DNA from: Candidatus Methanoperedentaceae archaeon
GTDB taxonomy: Archaea > Halobacteriota > Methanosarcinia > Methanosarcinales > Methanoperedenaceae
Assembly (NCBI GenBank): GCA_003104905.1
Contig: PQAS01000042.1
Location: 124,001 to 188,000 of the forward strand
Direction of reading: 5' to 3'
Length of the DNA: 64,000 bases
Both the position numbers and the translations under genes were made by a program. The notes under the pieces are model-generated. The model searched no databases. It saw nothing but the letters and a program-made list of their open reading frames with translations, and had not been told where the DNA came from. Numbering within the stretch: position 1 is the first letter of the stretch; each line of letters starts with the position of its first letter. Below, piece after piece: positions 51,485-59,434 of this stretch.

Positions 51485-52237
51485 ATGATAAAAAAAAATA
51501 AACGGCCATCATTGGAGAATATTATAGATAGTGAGGATTTATGTTTAGAGATCCTGCACCCCGGCGGATTAGAAATAACCCGGGAACTTGCACAACTCTG
51601 TCATATTGGCAAAGTTATAAAGGTTCTTGATATAGGTTCGGGAACTGGCGAAAGTGCTTTTTATCTTGTAAGAAATTTCAACTGCCATATAATCGGAATA
51701 GATATCTCAGATCGTATGATCAAGAGGGCAAAGAGAAAAGCAATAGACCATGGCGTAATAATACAGTTTAAGAAAGCTGATGCCCATGACCTGCCTTTTA
51801 AAGATAATACTTTTGATGCAGTTATTTCGGAGTGCACAACCAGTATCCTGGATAAGGAGAGGGCCATAGCTGAAATGGCAAGAGTCACAATATCGGGGGG
51901 CTACATAGGTATTCATGATATTTGTTATAATAATGATGGGTCAGAACACCAGAGGCTTGCGGAAATTGAATTCAGGAGACCGGAATCCCTTGGTGGTTGG
52001 AAGACCCAATTTGAGAAGGCCGGATTGATAGATATTATGATTAAGGACAGATCAAACTTGATCCCTGAATGGGAAAAAGAAATCTTGGAAAAGCTGGGCA
52101 GAATCACGCGTTTCAAGATATTTCTTAAGATTATCAAAAATTGGGGAATTGGGGGATTAAGGAAAGTTATGGAATCCAGGAGAATATTCCAGAGCCAGCA
52201 TACAGGCTATGGGATCATTGTGGGTAAGAAACCATGA
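51485..52237 (+). CDS. Class I SAM-dependent methyltransferase
   Basis: A 250-residue protein. Motif I is VIKVLDIGSGTGESAFYL near residues 43-60, motif II acidic residue in IIGIDISDRMIKRAKRKA, then KKADAHDLPFKDNTFDAVIS (motif post-II/III) and ARVTISGGYIGIHDICY. It is of the Methyltransf_11 type that acts on small molecules such as quinones, lipids or arsenite. The C-terminal part (about 170-250) is helical and basic. Target is unknown. It follows the DUF4177-like gene and the KamA-family gene on the same strand. Confidence 0.88.
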   Translation: MIKKNKRPSLENIIDSEDLCLEILHPGGLEITRELAQLCHIGKVIKVLDIGSGTGESAFYLVRNFNCHIIGIDISDRMIKRAKRKAIDHGVIIQFKKADAHDLPFKDNTFDAVISECTTSILDKERAIAEMARVTISGGYIGIHDICYNNDGSEHQRLAEIEFRRPESLGGWKTQFEKAGLIDIMIKDRSNLIPEWEKEILEKLGRITRFKIFLKIIKNWGIGGLRKVMESRRIFQSQHTGYGIIVGKKP

Positions 52238-52251
52238 GTGTGGAAATACCT

Positions 52252-52435
52252 CTTTTATCTTAGAGCTTGTCTGAAAATTTGATCTGCATTTGTTTTCACA
52301 CCGATTCGATGCACATTATTTGTTATGAGTGAGTATTCAGATGCATTTTTGGACAGGATTTACAGGATGGAAATTAATCCTGTCCATCCTGTAAATCCTG
52401 TCAGAATAAATATTCAGACATACTCTTAGAAAAAG
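52252..52435. mobile_element. MITE-like palindromic element
   Basis: The ends at about 52252-52287 and 52401-52435 are imperfect inverted repeats of about 35 nt (core TGTCTGAA on both sides). Inside lies a perfect 20-bp inverted repeat: gacaggatttacaggatgga at 52352-52371 and its complement at 52383-52402, with an 11-nt spacer. No coding frame is present. The structure fits a non-autonomous, transposase-dependent element or a REP-like repeat. Confidence 0.55.
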
Positions 52436-52489
52436 ATGGATATAATAGAACTAAATATATGAAACGATATTTTAAGATGGAGGTTTGAA

Positions 52490-53680
52490 ATGAGATTTCT
52501 TTACGGGGATTCTACTGAATTCGACCTGCAAATAGATTTCCTGAGACTTTTAAATAATTTTGTAGAGACGAGTGTAAGAACTATTAAATTTGAAAATGCG
52601 ATTCTCGATCTAAAGAATACTATTATTGAAAGAAAAAAATATAATACTTCGATAATTGAAGATATGACTGGCTTTGTAATGAAAGTCGAGACGGCTATTT
52701 CGGAAGCTGTTGCCAGCAGCAAAGAGCAGGAGACCTTAGTTAGATATGCAGACAAGAGCAAAGAATTCTTTAATAAATTTATAGAAGAAAGCAAAACAAA
52801 ATTATCAGATGAAATAATAAAGGAAATAGCACAACTTGAAAAAAAGATCAAAGAGGCAAGCGAAGAAAACAGGAAGATCCTGGAGTCTTTCTTTATCTAT
52901 GATCCGATACCATTAATAGACGAAAAATATACTATAAAGACAACAGAAAAAGGCTATTCTGCAAAATTGAAGATAGACTGCGAGGGTGGTTTTTCCAGCA
53001 TTTTTCATATTGCATCATCAGAATCTCCATTCTGGAGAAATCATGTCAGAGCGCGTGATTTTGTAAAAGATGTCAAGATCCCGGCCAGGTTGAAAAAACC
53101 TTTTCTTAAAAAAGAACTTATCCCTGATATTGTAAATATAAATGATTTCATTATTGTTGATCTTGTTCTCTCTGATAAGGATCTTGAAGTTGTTTTCAGG
53201 AAAAGACCCGATATTAAGGCTGAGGCGTTCAGATTGAAAATGAAATTAGAGAAGGAATTTTCAGTTGAAGTGTTGGAAACAGAAGATAATGGAACAGAGA
53301 AAAGTATCGAAGATATTCCCGAATTGAAAAATGAATTGAACTATCTAAGACTTCAGGAGCTTGGACTAAAGATAATTGAAAAAACAAAATATCTTTATCC
53401 AAAGAAACAAAAGTTAGAGACCATATTACTGGAAGAGAAGGATGTATTTGAGGATAACCTGATTTTTGAGCTAATGCAGAAAGTCGCAGTAATCTTCGCC
53501 CCTACTATTGCTGAAATAAGAAAACATAGTCCTTCGGGCGAAGAACTCTCCCTCAAATCTGAAGATGAACACGGGGCCAGACATGAAATATATCTAAAAA
53601 AATCAGAAATAAAGGATAAGCTCGATGAGATTGGAGATAAGGGCAGGACTTTGTCAGAATTCCTTAACATAATTATTTAA
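52490..53680 (+). CDS. 396-residue coiled-coil protein of unknown function
   Basis: It begins MRFLYGDSTEFDLQIDFLRL after ribosome site ggagg at 52478-52482. Residues 30-140 are strongly helical and likely coiled coil (KLSDEIIKEIAQLEKKIKEA). The middle (about 145-265) is beta-rich (IKTTEKGYSAKLKIDCEGGF, then SIFHIASSESPFWRNHVRAR). The C-terminal part is helical again and ends LDEIGDKGRTLSEFLNIII. No membrane or signal sequence. The start 'YGDST' resembles hypothetical proteins I associate with some delta-proteobacteria, but no function is known to me. It leads a three-gene unit. Confidence 0.75.
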   Translation: MRFLYGDSTEFDLQIDFLRLLNNFVETSVRTIKFENAILDLKNTIIERKKYNTSIIEDMTGFVMKVETAISEAVASSKEQETLVRYADKSKEFFNKFIEESKTKLSDEIIKEIAQLEKKIKEASEENRKILESFFIYDPIPLIDEKYTIKTTEKGYSAKLKIDCEGGFSSIFHIASSESPFWRNHVRARDFVKDVKIPARLKKPFLKKELIPDIVNINDFIIVDLVLSDKDLEVVFRKRPDIKAEAFRLKMKLEKEFSVEVLETEDNGTEKSIEDIPELKNELNYLRLQELGLKIIEKTKYLYPKKQKLETILLEEKDVFEDNLIFELMQKVAVIFAPTIAEIRKHSPSGEELSLKSEDEHGARHEIYLKKSEIKDKLDEIGDKGRTLSEFLNIII

Positions 53681-53729
53681 CCTTTGAAGCAATAAACCGT
53701 TTAATAGTGAATAATAAAGAGGCAGGAAT

Positions 53730-53960
53730 ATGGTGCGATTAGAACGTGAAGGGAATTCATTCGTATTCATTACAGGAAAAACGCAGGCTGTGCAGGATAT
53801 AAATATTCTGCTAATTGCATTATCAGAACTGCAAAGTAATACACCCGATGCCTCTAAAATAAAAGAAGGACTCTTGTTTATTGAAAATTCGAATGAGTGC
53901 GATATTCGAAATGAAATTAAAAACCTTCTCAGAAAAGCCCTGGAAAGTGAAGGCTTATAG
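53730..53960 (+). CDS. 76-residue protein in the unknown three-gene unit
   Basis: A small protein starting MVRLEREGNSFVFITGKTQA, followed by two amphipathic helices (AVQDINILLIALSELQSNTP and NEIKNLLRKALESEGL). The N-terminal beta hairpin and its position between two larger unknown proteins suggest a linking subunit. Ribosome site ggcagga is weak. It is encoded 49 nt after the first gene and 10 nt before the third. Confidence 0.65.
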   Translation: MVRLEREGNSFVFITGKTQAVQDINILLIALSELQSNTPDASKIKEGLLFIENSNECDIRNEIKNLLRKALESEGL

Positions 53961-53970
53961 ATATAAGCCA

Positions 53971-55044
53971 ATGCCAAAATTATTCCTGATCCCTATCATT
54001 AATGTTTTAGAGGTACATGATGCAGTTATGAGGGACTGGCTGAGTGGTCTTGAAGACACTGTAATAAAAGAGCACCTTGAATACCCATTCAAACTGGAGC
54101 GATTTTTTTCGGAAAGTGCAAGGCTTGCACTGGCCAATGGGAATAAAGTTCACGACGAGATCCTGTCTTTATTTAATATTATTGATCCACAGGCGGTTTT
54201 TCTTAATATTTCAACCGATCTCTTTGAGCTGGAAAATAAATACAATAAAAGGCTGATATCGCCTCATGAATTCTGGCATGAATATTATGAGAATATCTCA
54301 AAAGATATAAATGAGCCGGCTAGAACACTTTATAAGATTTACTTAAATGAGATTATCGATAAAAATACCAGACTCATAGAAAGTAAAGAGAGTCTTCCTT
54401 TGAACATACTTTTCTATGGCATCGATCTAAGATCAAGAGACGAACTTATTCCGGTTTATGAAAAAATCTCCAGCATGGTCGAAGAATTCACATTGCATAT
54501 CGCGCGTGCAGTTAATGAAATAATAAATCTTCGTGAAAGGCCAAAACACCTGTGGCATAGTTCATTAAATGCCACTCGAGTGGGGATCTCTTATGAAGAA
54601 ACTGAAAAATTTTATGATGAACTCCTGAGCAGGTTAAAAAGATTGCTTGAATATAAGGCGAGGGAGTATTTCGTTAAAATCCTGCGGGAACAGGCCAGAA
54701 TATATGTTGAATCCTATGAAGAATTTCTTGATCATAAGATAATAGAAGATGAGACTAAAATTTTAAATATTTTCGAGGGCCAAAGAATTCTGGAATTACA
54801 GTCCGACCTAGCCGAAATTGTTATACTTTGCCAGCCGGAGGACTATGGTTCGATCCTGGATTTCTTAGAAAATAATATGGAACCCATTGCGCAGATAAAA
54901 CTTATCGGGCTTTTTGAAAAAATGGGGCCGTTTATACAGAAAAACAGGATAATGCAAAACAATTATGATATCGCGTTGAATATTCTCGGGCGCGAGAAGC
55001 CAAAAAGATTCACCGGTCGCAGCGCCGTTCTTTTCCCAAAATGA
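53971..55044 (+). CDS. 357-residue protein of unknown function
   Basis: Start ATG 53971 (MPKLFLIPIINVLEVHDAVM) is chosen because it lies just after the stop of the small gene; an earlier in-frame start would overlap it by 80 nt. The protein is mainly helical and acidic, with aromatic-rich segments (SPHEFWHEYYENISKDINEP, then LRERPKHLWHSSLNATRVGI). No catalytic motif, signal or membrane segment is seen. It is probably a partner of the coiled-coil protein two genes upstream. Confidence 0.7.
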   Translation: MPKLFLIPIINVLEVHDAVMRDWLSGLEDTVIKEHLEYPFKLERFFSESARLALANGNKVHDEILSLFNIIDPQAVFLNISTDLFELENKYNKRLISPHEFWHEYYENISKDINEPARTLYKIYLNEIIDKNTRLIESKESLPLNILFYGIDLRSRDELIPVYEKISSMVEEFTLHIARAVNEIINLRERPKHLWHSSLNATRVGISYEETEKFYDELLSRLKRLLEYKAREYFVKILREQARIYVESYEEFLDHKIIEDETKILNIFEGQRILELQSDLAEIVILCQPEDYGSILDFLENNMEPIAQIKLIGLFEKMGPFIQKNRIMQNNYDIALNILGREKPKRFTGRSAVLFPK

Positions 55045-55056
55045 TCTCTCACCAGT

Positions 55057-56352
55057 TTACAAATAAGTGATACCTAATCCCCATATAACCAGAACAATTC
55101 CTCCAACAATTATGAAGCGTGTGAATGTCTTATTGATTAATCCGACCAGCTTTGGAGGACCCGACCATTTAACCAGTATCATTTTATTTCCAGTACTTAC
55201 AAGGCTTGCAAGAATCGCAGTTATCGCCCCTGTGCTATATGAAACATTACCATTTACTGCAAGTGCTGTTGCCGATGCCGTTACTACGGCGCTGCTTATG
55301 AAACCACCCAATGCGGTAGCATAAACACCTGCTGCACCTGCCCATAGGTTTGCGAATTTTGACGCAATAGATAATCCTGTAAAGCCAAGAGCAAATTTTA
55401 TGGCTGGAGAAAGCGCGAACGGGGATTGCAATCGGATCGATTCGCTAACCTGCGAATTGTTTCTTGATTTATAAACTTCAGCTGCAGAATAAATAACGAC
55501 AAATGCCATGGGAATTAGCATCAATAAAAATATTTTTCCGCTTCTATCCACGATCAGGGCGATAACAAGGTTCCTGATAAGCATTGTGGCATTGCACATT
55601 ATTATTCCCTTGAAACTCGATTCGATCAATTCGTATCTCTTTTTCGCAATTGCGCAAAATGCGGCTGTTGTGGCTTCGCTGTTAACAAGCCCGCCCAGCA
55701 TCCCGGAGACGGGTATTCCTTTTTCCGTCCCCATGTTTTTCATTATTACGAAGCTGGCAAAGCTTATAGTTGCAACAAATATCACAATCAAAAGGATGGT
55801 CCTTGGATTGATAACATCCAGATATAAAGTATCCGGAGTCAGTGGGTATAGTATGAAAACTACTGCAAGGAACCGGACGGCGCTTAAAATCTCCTCATCC
55901 GTAAGTTTTATGGCAAATGAATGAAGTGGTTGTTTTTCTGCAAGTAAGAGAGTGATAATAACAGCCCCGGCAACAGCAGGGATGAATAACTCATAGGATA
56001 TCAAAACACCAAGAAGAAAAGTGCAATATAATGCAATAGGCCCTGTGATGCCAGGTGTTTTCAGGATTACATTTTTAATATATATAAATAATATTGATAT
56101 ACCCGCAAGGAATGCAAGAGATATGAGAAGTATTCCCGGATTGATTTTTATTGCAAGGAATGAGGAGATCATTCCCGCAATGCAGACTATGGTAAATGAG
56201 CGGACTCCCGCGATCAATTCTAATTTGTCAGGCCGCCTGTGTTCCCTTTCAATACCGATAAGAATTCCAATAAGCATAGCAAGGGCTAATTTCTTAAAGA
56301 AATCAAAATTGACATCCATATTATTGAGAAACTGCGGTACCAGGTCCAGCAT
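55057..56352 (-). CDS. MgtC/SapB-DUF4010 family membrane protein
   Basis: A 431-residue protein with about 12 membrane segments. The N-terminal 135 residues are an MgtC/SapB domain (ALAMLIGILIGIEREHRRPD, then GVRSFTIVCIAGMISSFLAI), including the conserved Arg-rich cytoplasmic loop. The C-terminal part is DUF4010 (GMLGGLVNSEATTAAFCAIA; GGFISSAVVTASATALAV). The family is linked to magnesium homeostasis or stress, but transport has not been shown. It is convergent with the unknown three-gene unit. Confidence 0.88.
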   Translation of the reverse strand: MLDLVPQFLNNMDVNFDFFKKLALAMLIGILIGIEREHRRPDKLELIAGVRSFTIVCIAGMISSFLAIKINPGILLISLAFLAGISILFIYIKNVILKTPGITGPIALYCTFLLGVLISYELFIPAVAGAVIITLLLAEKQPLHSFAIKLTDEEILSAVRFLAVVFILYPLTPDTLYLDVINPRTILLIVIFVATISFASFVIMKNMGTEKGIPVSGMLGGLVNSEATTAAFCAIAKKRYELIESSFKGIIMCNATMLIRNLVIALIVDRSGKIFLLMLIPMAFVVIYSAAEVYKSRNNSQVSESIRLQSPFALSPAIKFALGFTGLSIASKFANLWAGAAGVYATALGGFISSAVVTASATALAVNGNVSYSTGAITAILASLVSTGNKMILVKWSGPPKLVGLINKTFTRFIIVGGIVLVIWGLGITYL

Positions 56353-56394
56353 TGATCACCAACAATTAATACATTTATAATTATAAATACTTAG

Positions 56395-56901
56395 CTATTT
56401 CATCAAATTTGATCCACATTTTAAGCAGAATTTTGCATAAACCGGATTTTTCCATCCGCAAGAGCATTTGATAATTTCTTCACTGAAGACATTCCTGAAA
56501 ATATCCGGTAATTTTTCCGAATTATTATAAAGTATCTTCCAGAGAGAATAAACAGGTACTAACGTCAAAATAAAAAAAATCATATAATATAATCCATAAG
56601 GATCTGCGAACATACTAAAAGTGCTGTGAAGGGTTAATATCACCATTAATATTACGATCCATTTGACAAAAGAGCGAAACTGGAAGTTATCCGGGGACTT
56701 TATCTCAAGATTACGGTTGAAATCCTTCATGAAATTCAATAATACAATAACTACCGCAAGTGAGAGTATTATGTCGATATATGTAATAAGAAGATCATTG
56801 TTAACTTCTTTTAGCATGAACATGGCGACAATTTTGATGAGGAAGAGTAACAAAAGTGCAAATATCGCATTCACCACAGGTTTTAGCAATTTATTTCTCA
56901 T
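56395..56901 (-). CDS. Membrane protein with C-terminal zinc ribbon
   Basis: A 168-residue protein with four hydrophobic segments (about 10-32, 36-58, 76-98, 105-123) and a soluble tail with a zinc-ribbon pattern, CSCGWKNP followed by FCLKCGSN. The ribbon probably faces the cytoplasm. No family is recognised. The next gene (DUF1786) ends 2 nt upstream, so the two are one operon. Confidence 0.75.
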   Translation of the reverse strand: MRNKLLKPVVNAIFALLLLFLIKIVAMFMLKEVNNDLLITYIDIILSLAVVIVLLNFMKDFNRNLEIKSPDNFQFRSFVKWIVILMVILTLHSTFSMFADPYGLYYMIFFILTLVPVYSLWKILYNNSEKLPDIFRNVFSEEIIKCSCGWKNPVYAKFCLKCGSNLMK

Positions 56902-56903
56902 GG

Positions 56904-57944
56904 CTATCCATTTTGCTCTTTAGCATAATTAATGTAAGCATCCACCAATCCAAAACACCCTGTCAACATCATATCCCCGTAGGGCGAAGCAAAATGGAAA
57001 TCCAGTTTTGACCCGCTCATGATCTCCCGCTTTGGGCCTGTGACCAGTATTCCGCCAATATTTTCAAAACCAACCGCTTCCCGCACAAAGCATCCATGTC
57101 CGCCATCCTCGAAAATCTCCTCAAATCCGATTGTTCCATTGCATAATCGCACCAGTTGATCATCAAGCTTCTCCGGGGTCATTTGTTGGGTGTGGTGCTC
57201 CATTAATGCAATGAGGGCTCCATTATCAATGATCCCGGAAAGTGTGTGACCATTTCCGATATTTACCGCAAGATAGGGGGAACGCCCTTTCTCATCCAGG
57301 ATCGCTCCCCTTATTGCGGCAATACCTGTATCCATAAGCATTACACTGGGCAGTGTTCTCTCCACTGCTTTCATTCTTGTAAAGCGCTCAGGGATATTCT
57401 GCTTATAGACAAAAGAATCAAGGGTCGCGCATTTTTCAATAATTTCCCTGAAATAATCGAATCTGAAGATACGATTGCTTCTATCTGGAGAAAATCCGTG
57501 ATCCTGCACCGCTATGGCAAAATTTTCAGGGATCTTGATGCCAAAAAGAGAAAATGCCTGCGAAAGAGCGGTTTTATCTATATCACGCATCCTGATAATG
57601 GAGGCATTCAATTCTGGTACTTCATCCTCTTTTACGATAACCACGCCCATTTTCTTTGTCCTTTCAAGACTATCATCCAGTGTAAGCGCCGCTTTTTCAG
57701 TAGCCCAGACGCATAGATCCGCTCTCAAGTGCCTCTTTACCGCTGCCGAGCAAGGTCCTCCACCCATTGTTTCTCCAGTCAGGACAATATCTCTTTTTGA
57801 CCCTGTCTCCATTGAGATTCTCCGGGCGATTATTTGTGTTTGTGATGGCAGCACCATCTTGAAACAATTCTCGATGTTCTTTTCGCTGTCATACAGGAGA
57901 ATATCCTGTGTTCCCATTCCCACATCAATAGCAAGTAGCTTCAT
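56904..57944 (-). CDS. DUF1786 protein (actin/hexokinase-like ATPase fold)
   Basis: The N-terminus MKLLAIDVGMGTQDILLYD is a phosphate-1 motif of the ASKHA fold. GETMGGGPCSAAVKRHLR and MLMDTGIAAIRGAILDEKGR and YLAVNIGNGHTLSGIIDNGA are typical of DUF1786, whose activity is unknown. Start ATG 57944 gives this family N-terminus; ATG 57965 adds seven residues. A TATA-like atataata lies about 35 nt upstream, so the transcript may be leaderless. Length about 346 residues. Confidence 0.85.
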   Translation of the reverse strand: MKLLAIDVGMGTQDILLYDSEKNIENCFKMVLPSQTQIIARRISMETGSKRDIVLTGETMGGGPCSAAVKRHLRADLCVWATEKAALTLDDSLERTKKMGVVIVKEDEVPELNASIIRMRDIDKTALSQAFSLFGIKIPENFAIAVQDHGFSPDRSNRIFRFDYFREIIEKCATLDSFVYKQNIPERFTRMKAVERTLPSVMLMDTGIAAIRGAILDEKGRSPYLAVNIGNGHTLSGIIDNGALIALMEHHTQQMTPEKLDDQLVRLCNGTIGFEEIFEDGGHGCFVREAVGFENIGGILVTGPKREIMSGSKLDFHFASPYGDMMLTGCFGLVDAYINYAKEQNG

Positions 57945-58043
57945 AAATATAAATCTAATATTCATTACGATTTGATATTATATATCTGCTTCTTGGTTGA
58001 ATTCAGGAGAGAAACAAATTAAAGCGACTATTAACGATCGGCT

Positions 58044-59276
58044 CTAACTTACCCCGATCTCAGCCATTACATTCCTGACGCCCAGCGCTACACCCTCTAC
58101 TTCAATGCCGCCCTTTCCTTTGGCACCATCACCCACAATATATAGATTCTCAACAGGTGTCCTGTTCCCGTTATCATTGCCTGATGATGCCCTGTTAACA
58201 GGCCATCCGTTGGAATATGATTGAATTAAAAGCACATCATATTCCTTACCAGGGAAAAGCTGCTGCAGATCAAGGAGTCCAAGATTTATCTCCGCTTCCA
58301 GGTCATCAGAAATAAGGGTCTGATGAGACATCACAAGATGTTTTCCGGGCGGCGCAAGGGATGGATCTGCATTGGTAACTTCATTGATGCCATTGATCCT
58401 TTGTGCGTATGGTGTAAAAAACACCCCGCTGTGGCCTATTAATTGTTCATCCGAAGAAAGACATATCTTAATTCCTTTTGAAGGCTTGACATTGGATATT
58501 TTATCTGAATATTCCAAATCTTCGGACTCATATAACCTGCTTGTTTCAAAATGCCCTATATCACTGATAACAATGTCTGCATCAATTGTTTTTTTATTTA
58601 CAATAACCCTTTTTGCCATATCGTTATCGATAATAATCCTTTCAACATTTGATTGTGTATGTATCCTTCCATCATTTGATCTTATTATCCCGGAAAGTGC
58701 ATCCGTCACAGCACTGCATCCACCCAATGGAATCCCTGAACCCTTGTAGAGATACATATTGTCGATTATTTCAAGCATTTCCCGCGCCGGGACATCCTTT
58801 GCCTTAAGGCTCAATGCCCAGCCGCAAAAAGAATCGGCAAGCTTAAAAAGAAATTCATCATCAAAATATTTTAATACCCAGTCCCTGAATGAGATTTCGC
58901 TCCTGGGTTTGAATTTCCGTGAATATGAAAGTACAGTTCCCAGTTTCACCTGTTTTGTAAGTGATAGTTCATTTCGAAAGTCGTGAAAAGCAATGATCTC
59001 GTTGTTTTCTTTCCTGATTACAGCAATCGGATTTGAATCAATTATAGTCACATTGGCGCCCACTTCTTTTAACATCTGCGCAAGCGGCCCGCGCGAACCG
59101 TGGGGTATCATATGAAGAGCGCCTGTGCTGAGTTTGAAACCTTTATAGGGAAGATTTGTGAACCTTCCTCCTATAAAAGGAAGCCGCTCGAAAATCTCAA
59201 CATCATATCCGGCTTTTGTGAGTTTTGCACCCGCCAGCAAACCGCCAAGACCGGCCCCAATAATCACTGCCTTCAT
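58044..59276 (-). CDS. FAD-dependent oxidoreductase (phytoene desaturase-like)
   Basis: Start ATG 59276 has GGAGAG 5 nt upstream and overlaps the ferredoxin stop. The protein (about 410 residues) opens with the dinucleotide-binding motif KAVIIGAGLGGLLAGAKLTK, followed by GYDVEIFERLPFIGGRF and a C-terminal FAD contact LYIVGDGAKGKGGIEVEGVA. This is the amino-oxidase/phytoene desaturase superfamily. Substrate could be an isoprenoid; the adjacent ferredoxin would be its electron partner. Related proteins in methanogens are mostly uncharacterised. Confidence 0.85.
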   Translation of the reverse strand: MKAVIIGAGLGGLLAGAKLTKAGYDVEIFERLPFIGGRFTNLPYKGFKLSTGALHMIPHGSRGPLAQMLKEVGANVTIIDSNPIAVIRKENNEIIAFHDFRNELSLTKQVKLGTVLSYSRKFKPRSEISFRDWVLKYFDDEFLFKLADSFCGWALSLKAKDVPAREMLEIIDNMYLYKGSGIPLGGCSAVTDALSGIIRSNDGRIHTQSNVERIIIDNDMAKRVIVNKKTIDADIVISDIGHFETSRLYESEDLEYSDKISNVKPSKGIKICLSSDEQLIGHSGVFFTPYAQRINGINEVTNADPSLAPPGKHLVMSHQTLISDDLEAEINLGLLDLQQLFPGKEYDVLLIQSYSNGWPVNRASSGNDNGNRTPVENLYIVGDGAKGKGGIEVEGVALGVRNVMAEIGVS

Positions 59277-59434
59277 ATACTCTCCGTAATGGCAGATAGC
59301 GGGCAATATTTGACACATTCGCCGCATTCTATACAGTTTTCATTCATTGATGCGCGGCCAAATATGATTATAGCATCAAATGAACAATATGCAGCACACT
59401 GGCCGCATCCGACGCATTCCACACTGACTTTCAT
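59273..59434 (-). CDS. 2[4Fe-4S] ferredoxin
   Basis: A 53-residue gene hidden between two larger ones. It carries two complete cluster motifs, CVGCGQCAAYC and CIECGECVKYCP, in a typical bacterial-type ferredoxin (MKVSVECVGCGQCAAYCSF at the start, CPLSAITESI at the end). Its ATG overlaps the DHH protein stop and its TGA overlaps the FAD oxidoreductase ATG, so the three genes are tightly coupled. Confidence 0.9.
   Translation of the reverse strand: MKVSVECVGCGQCAAYCSFDAIIIFGRASMNENCIECGECVKYCPLSAITESI

Noticed and set aside
52352-52402. 20-bp inverted repeat as a terminator of the methyltransferase gene
   Set aside because: No T-tract follows and the repeat lies inside longer terminal repeats, so a mobile element fits better, although it could still affect transcription.
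53881-53970. Extended N-terminus of the third gene in the unknown unit
   Set aside because: It would overlap the 76-residue gene by 80 nt and has a different composition; ATG 53971 is a better start.
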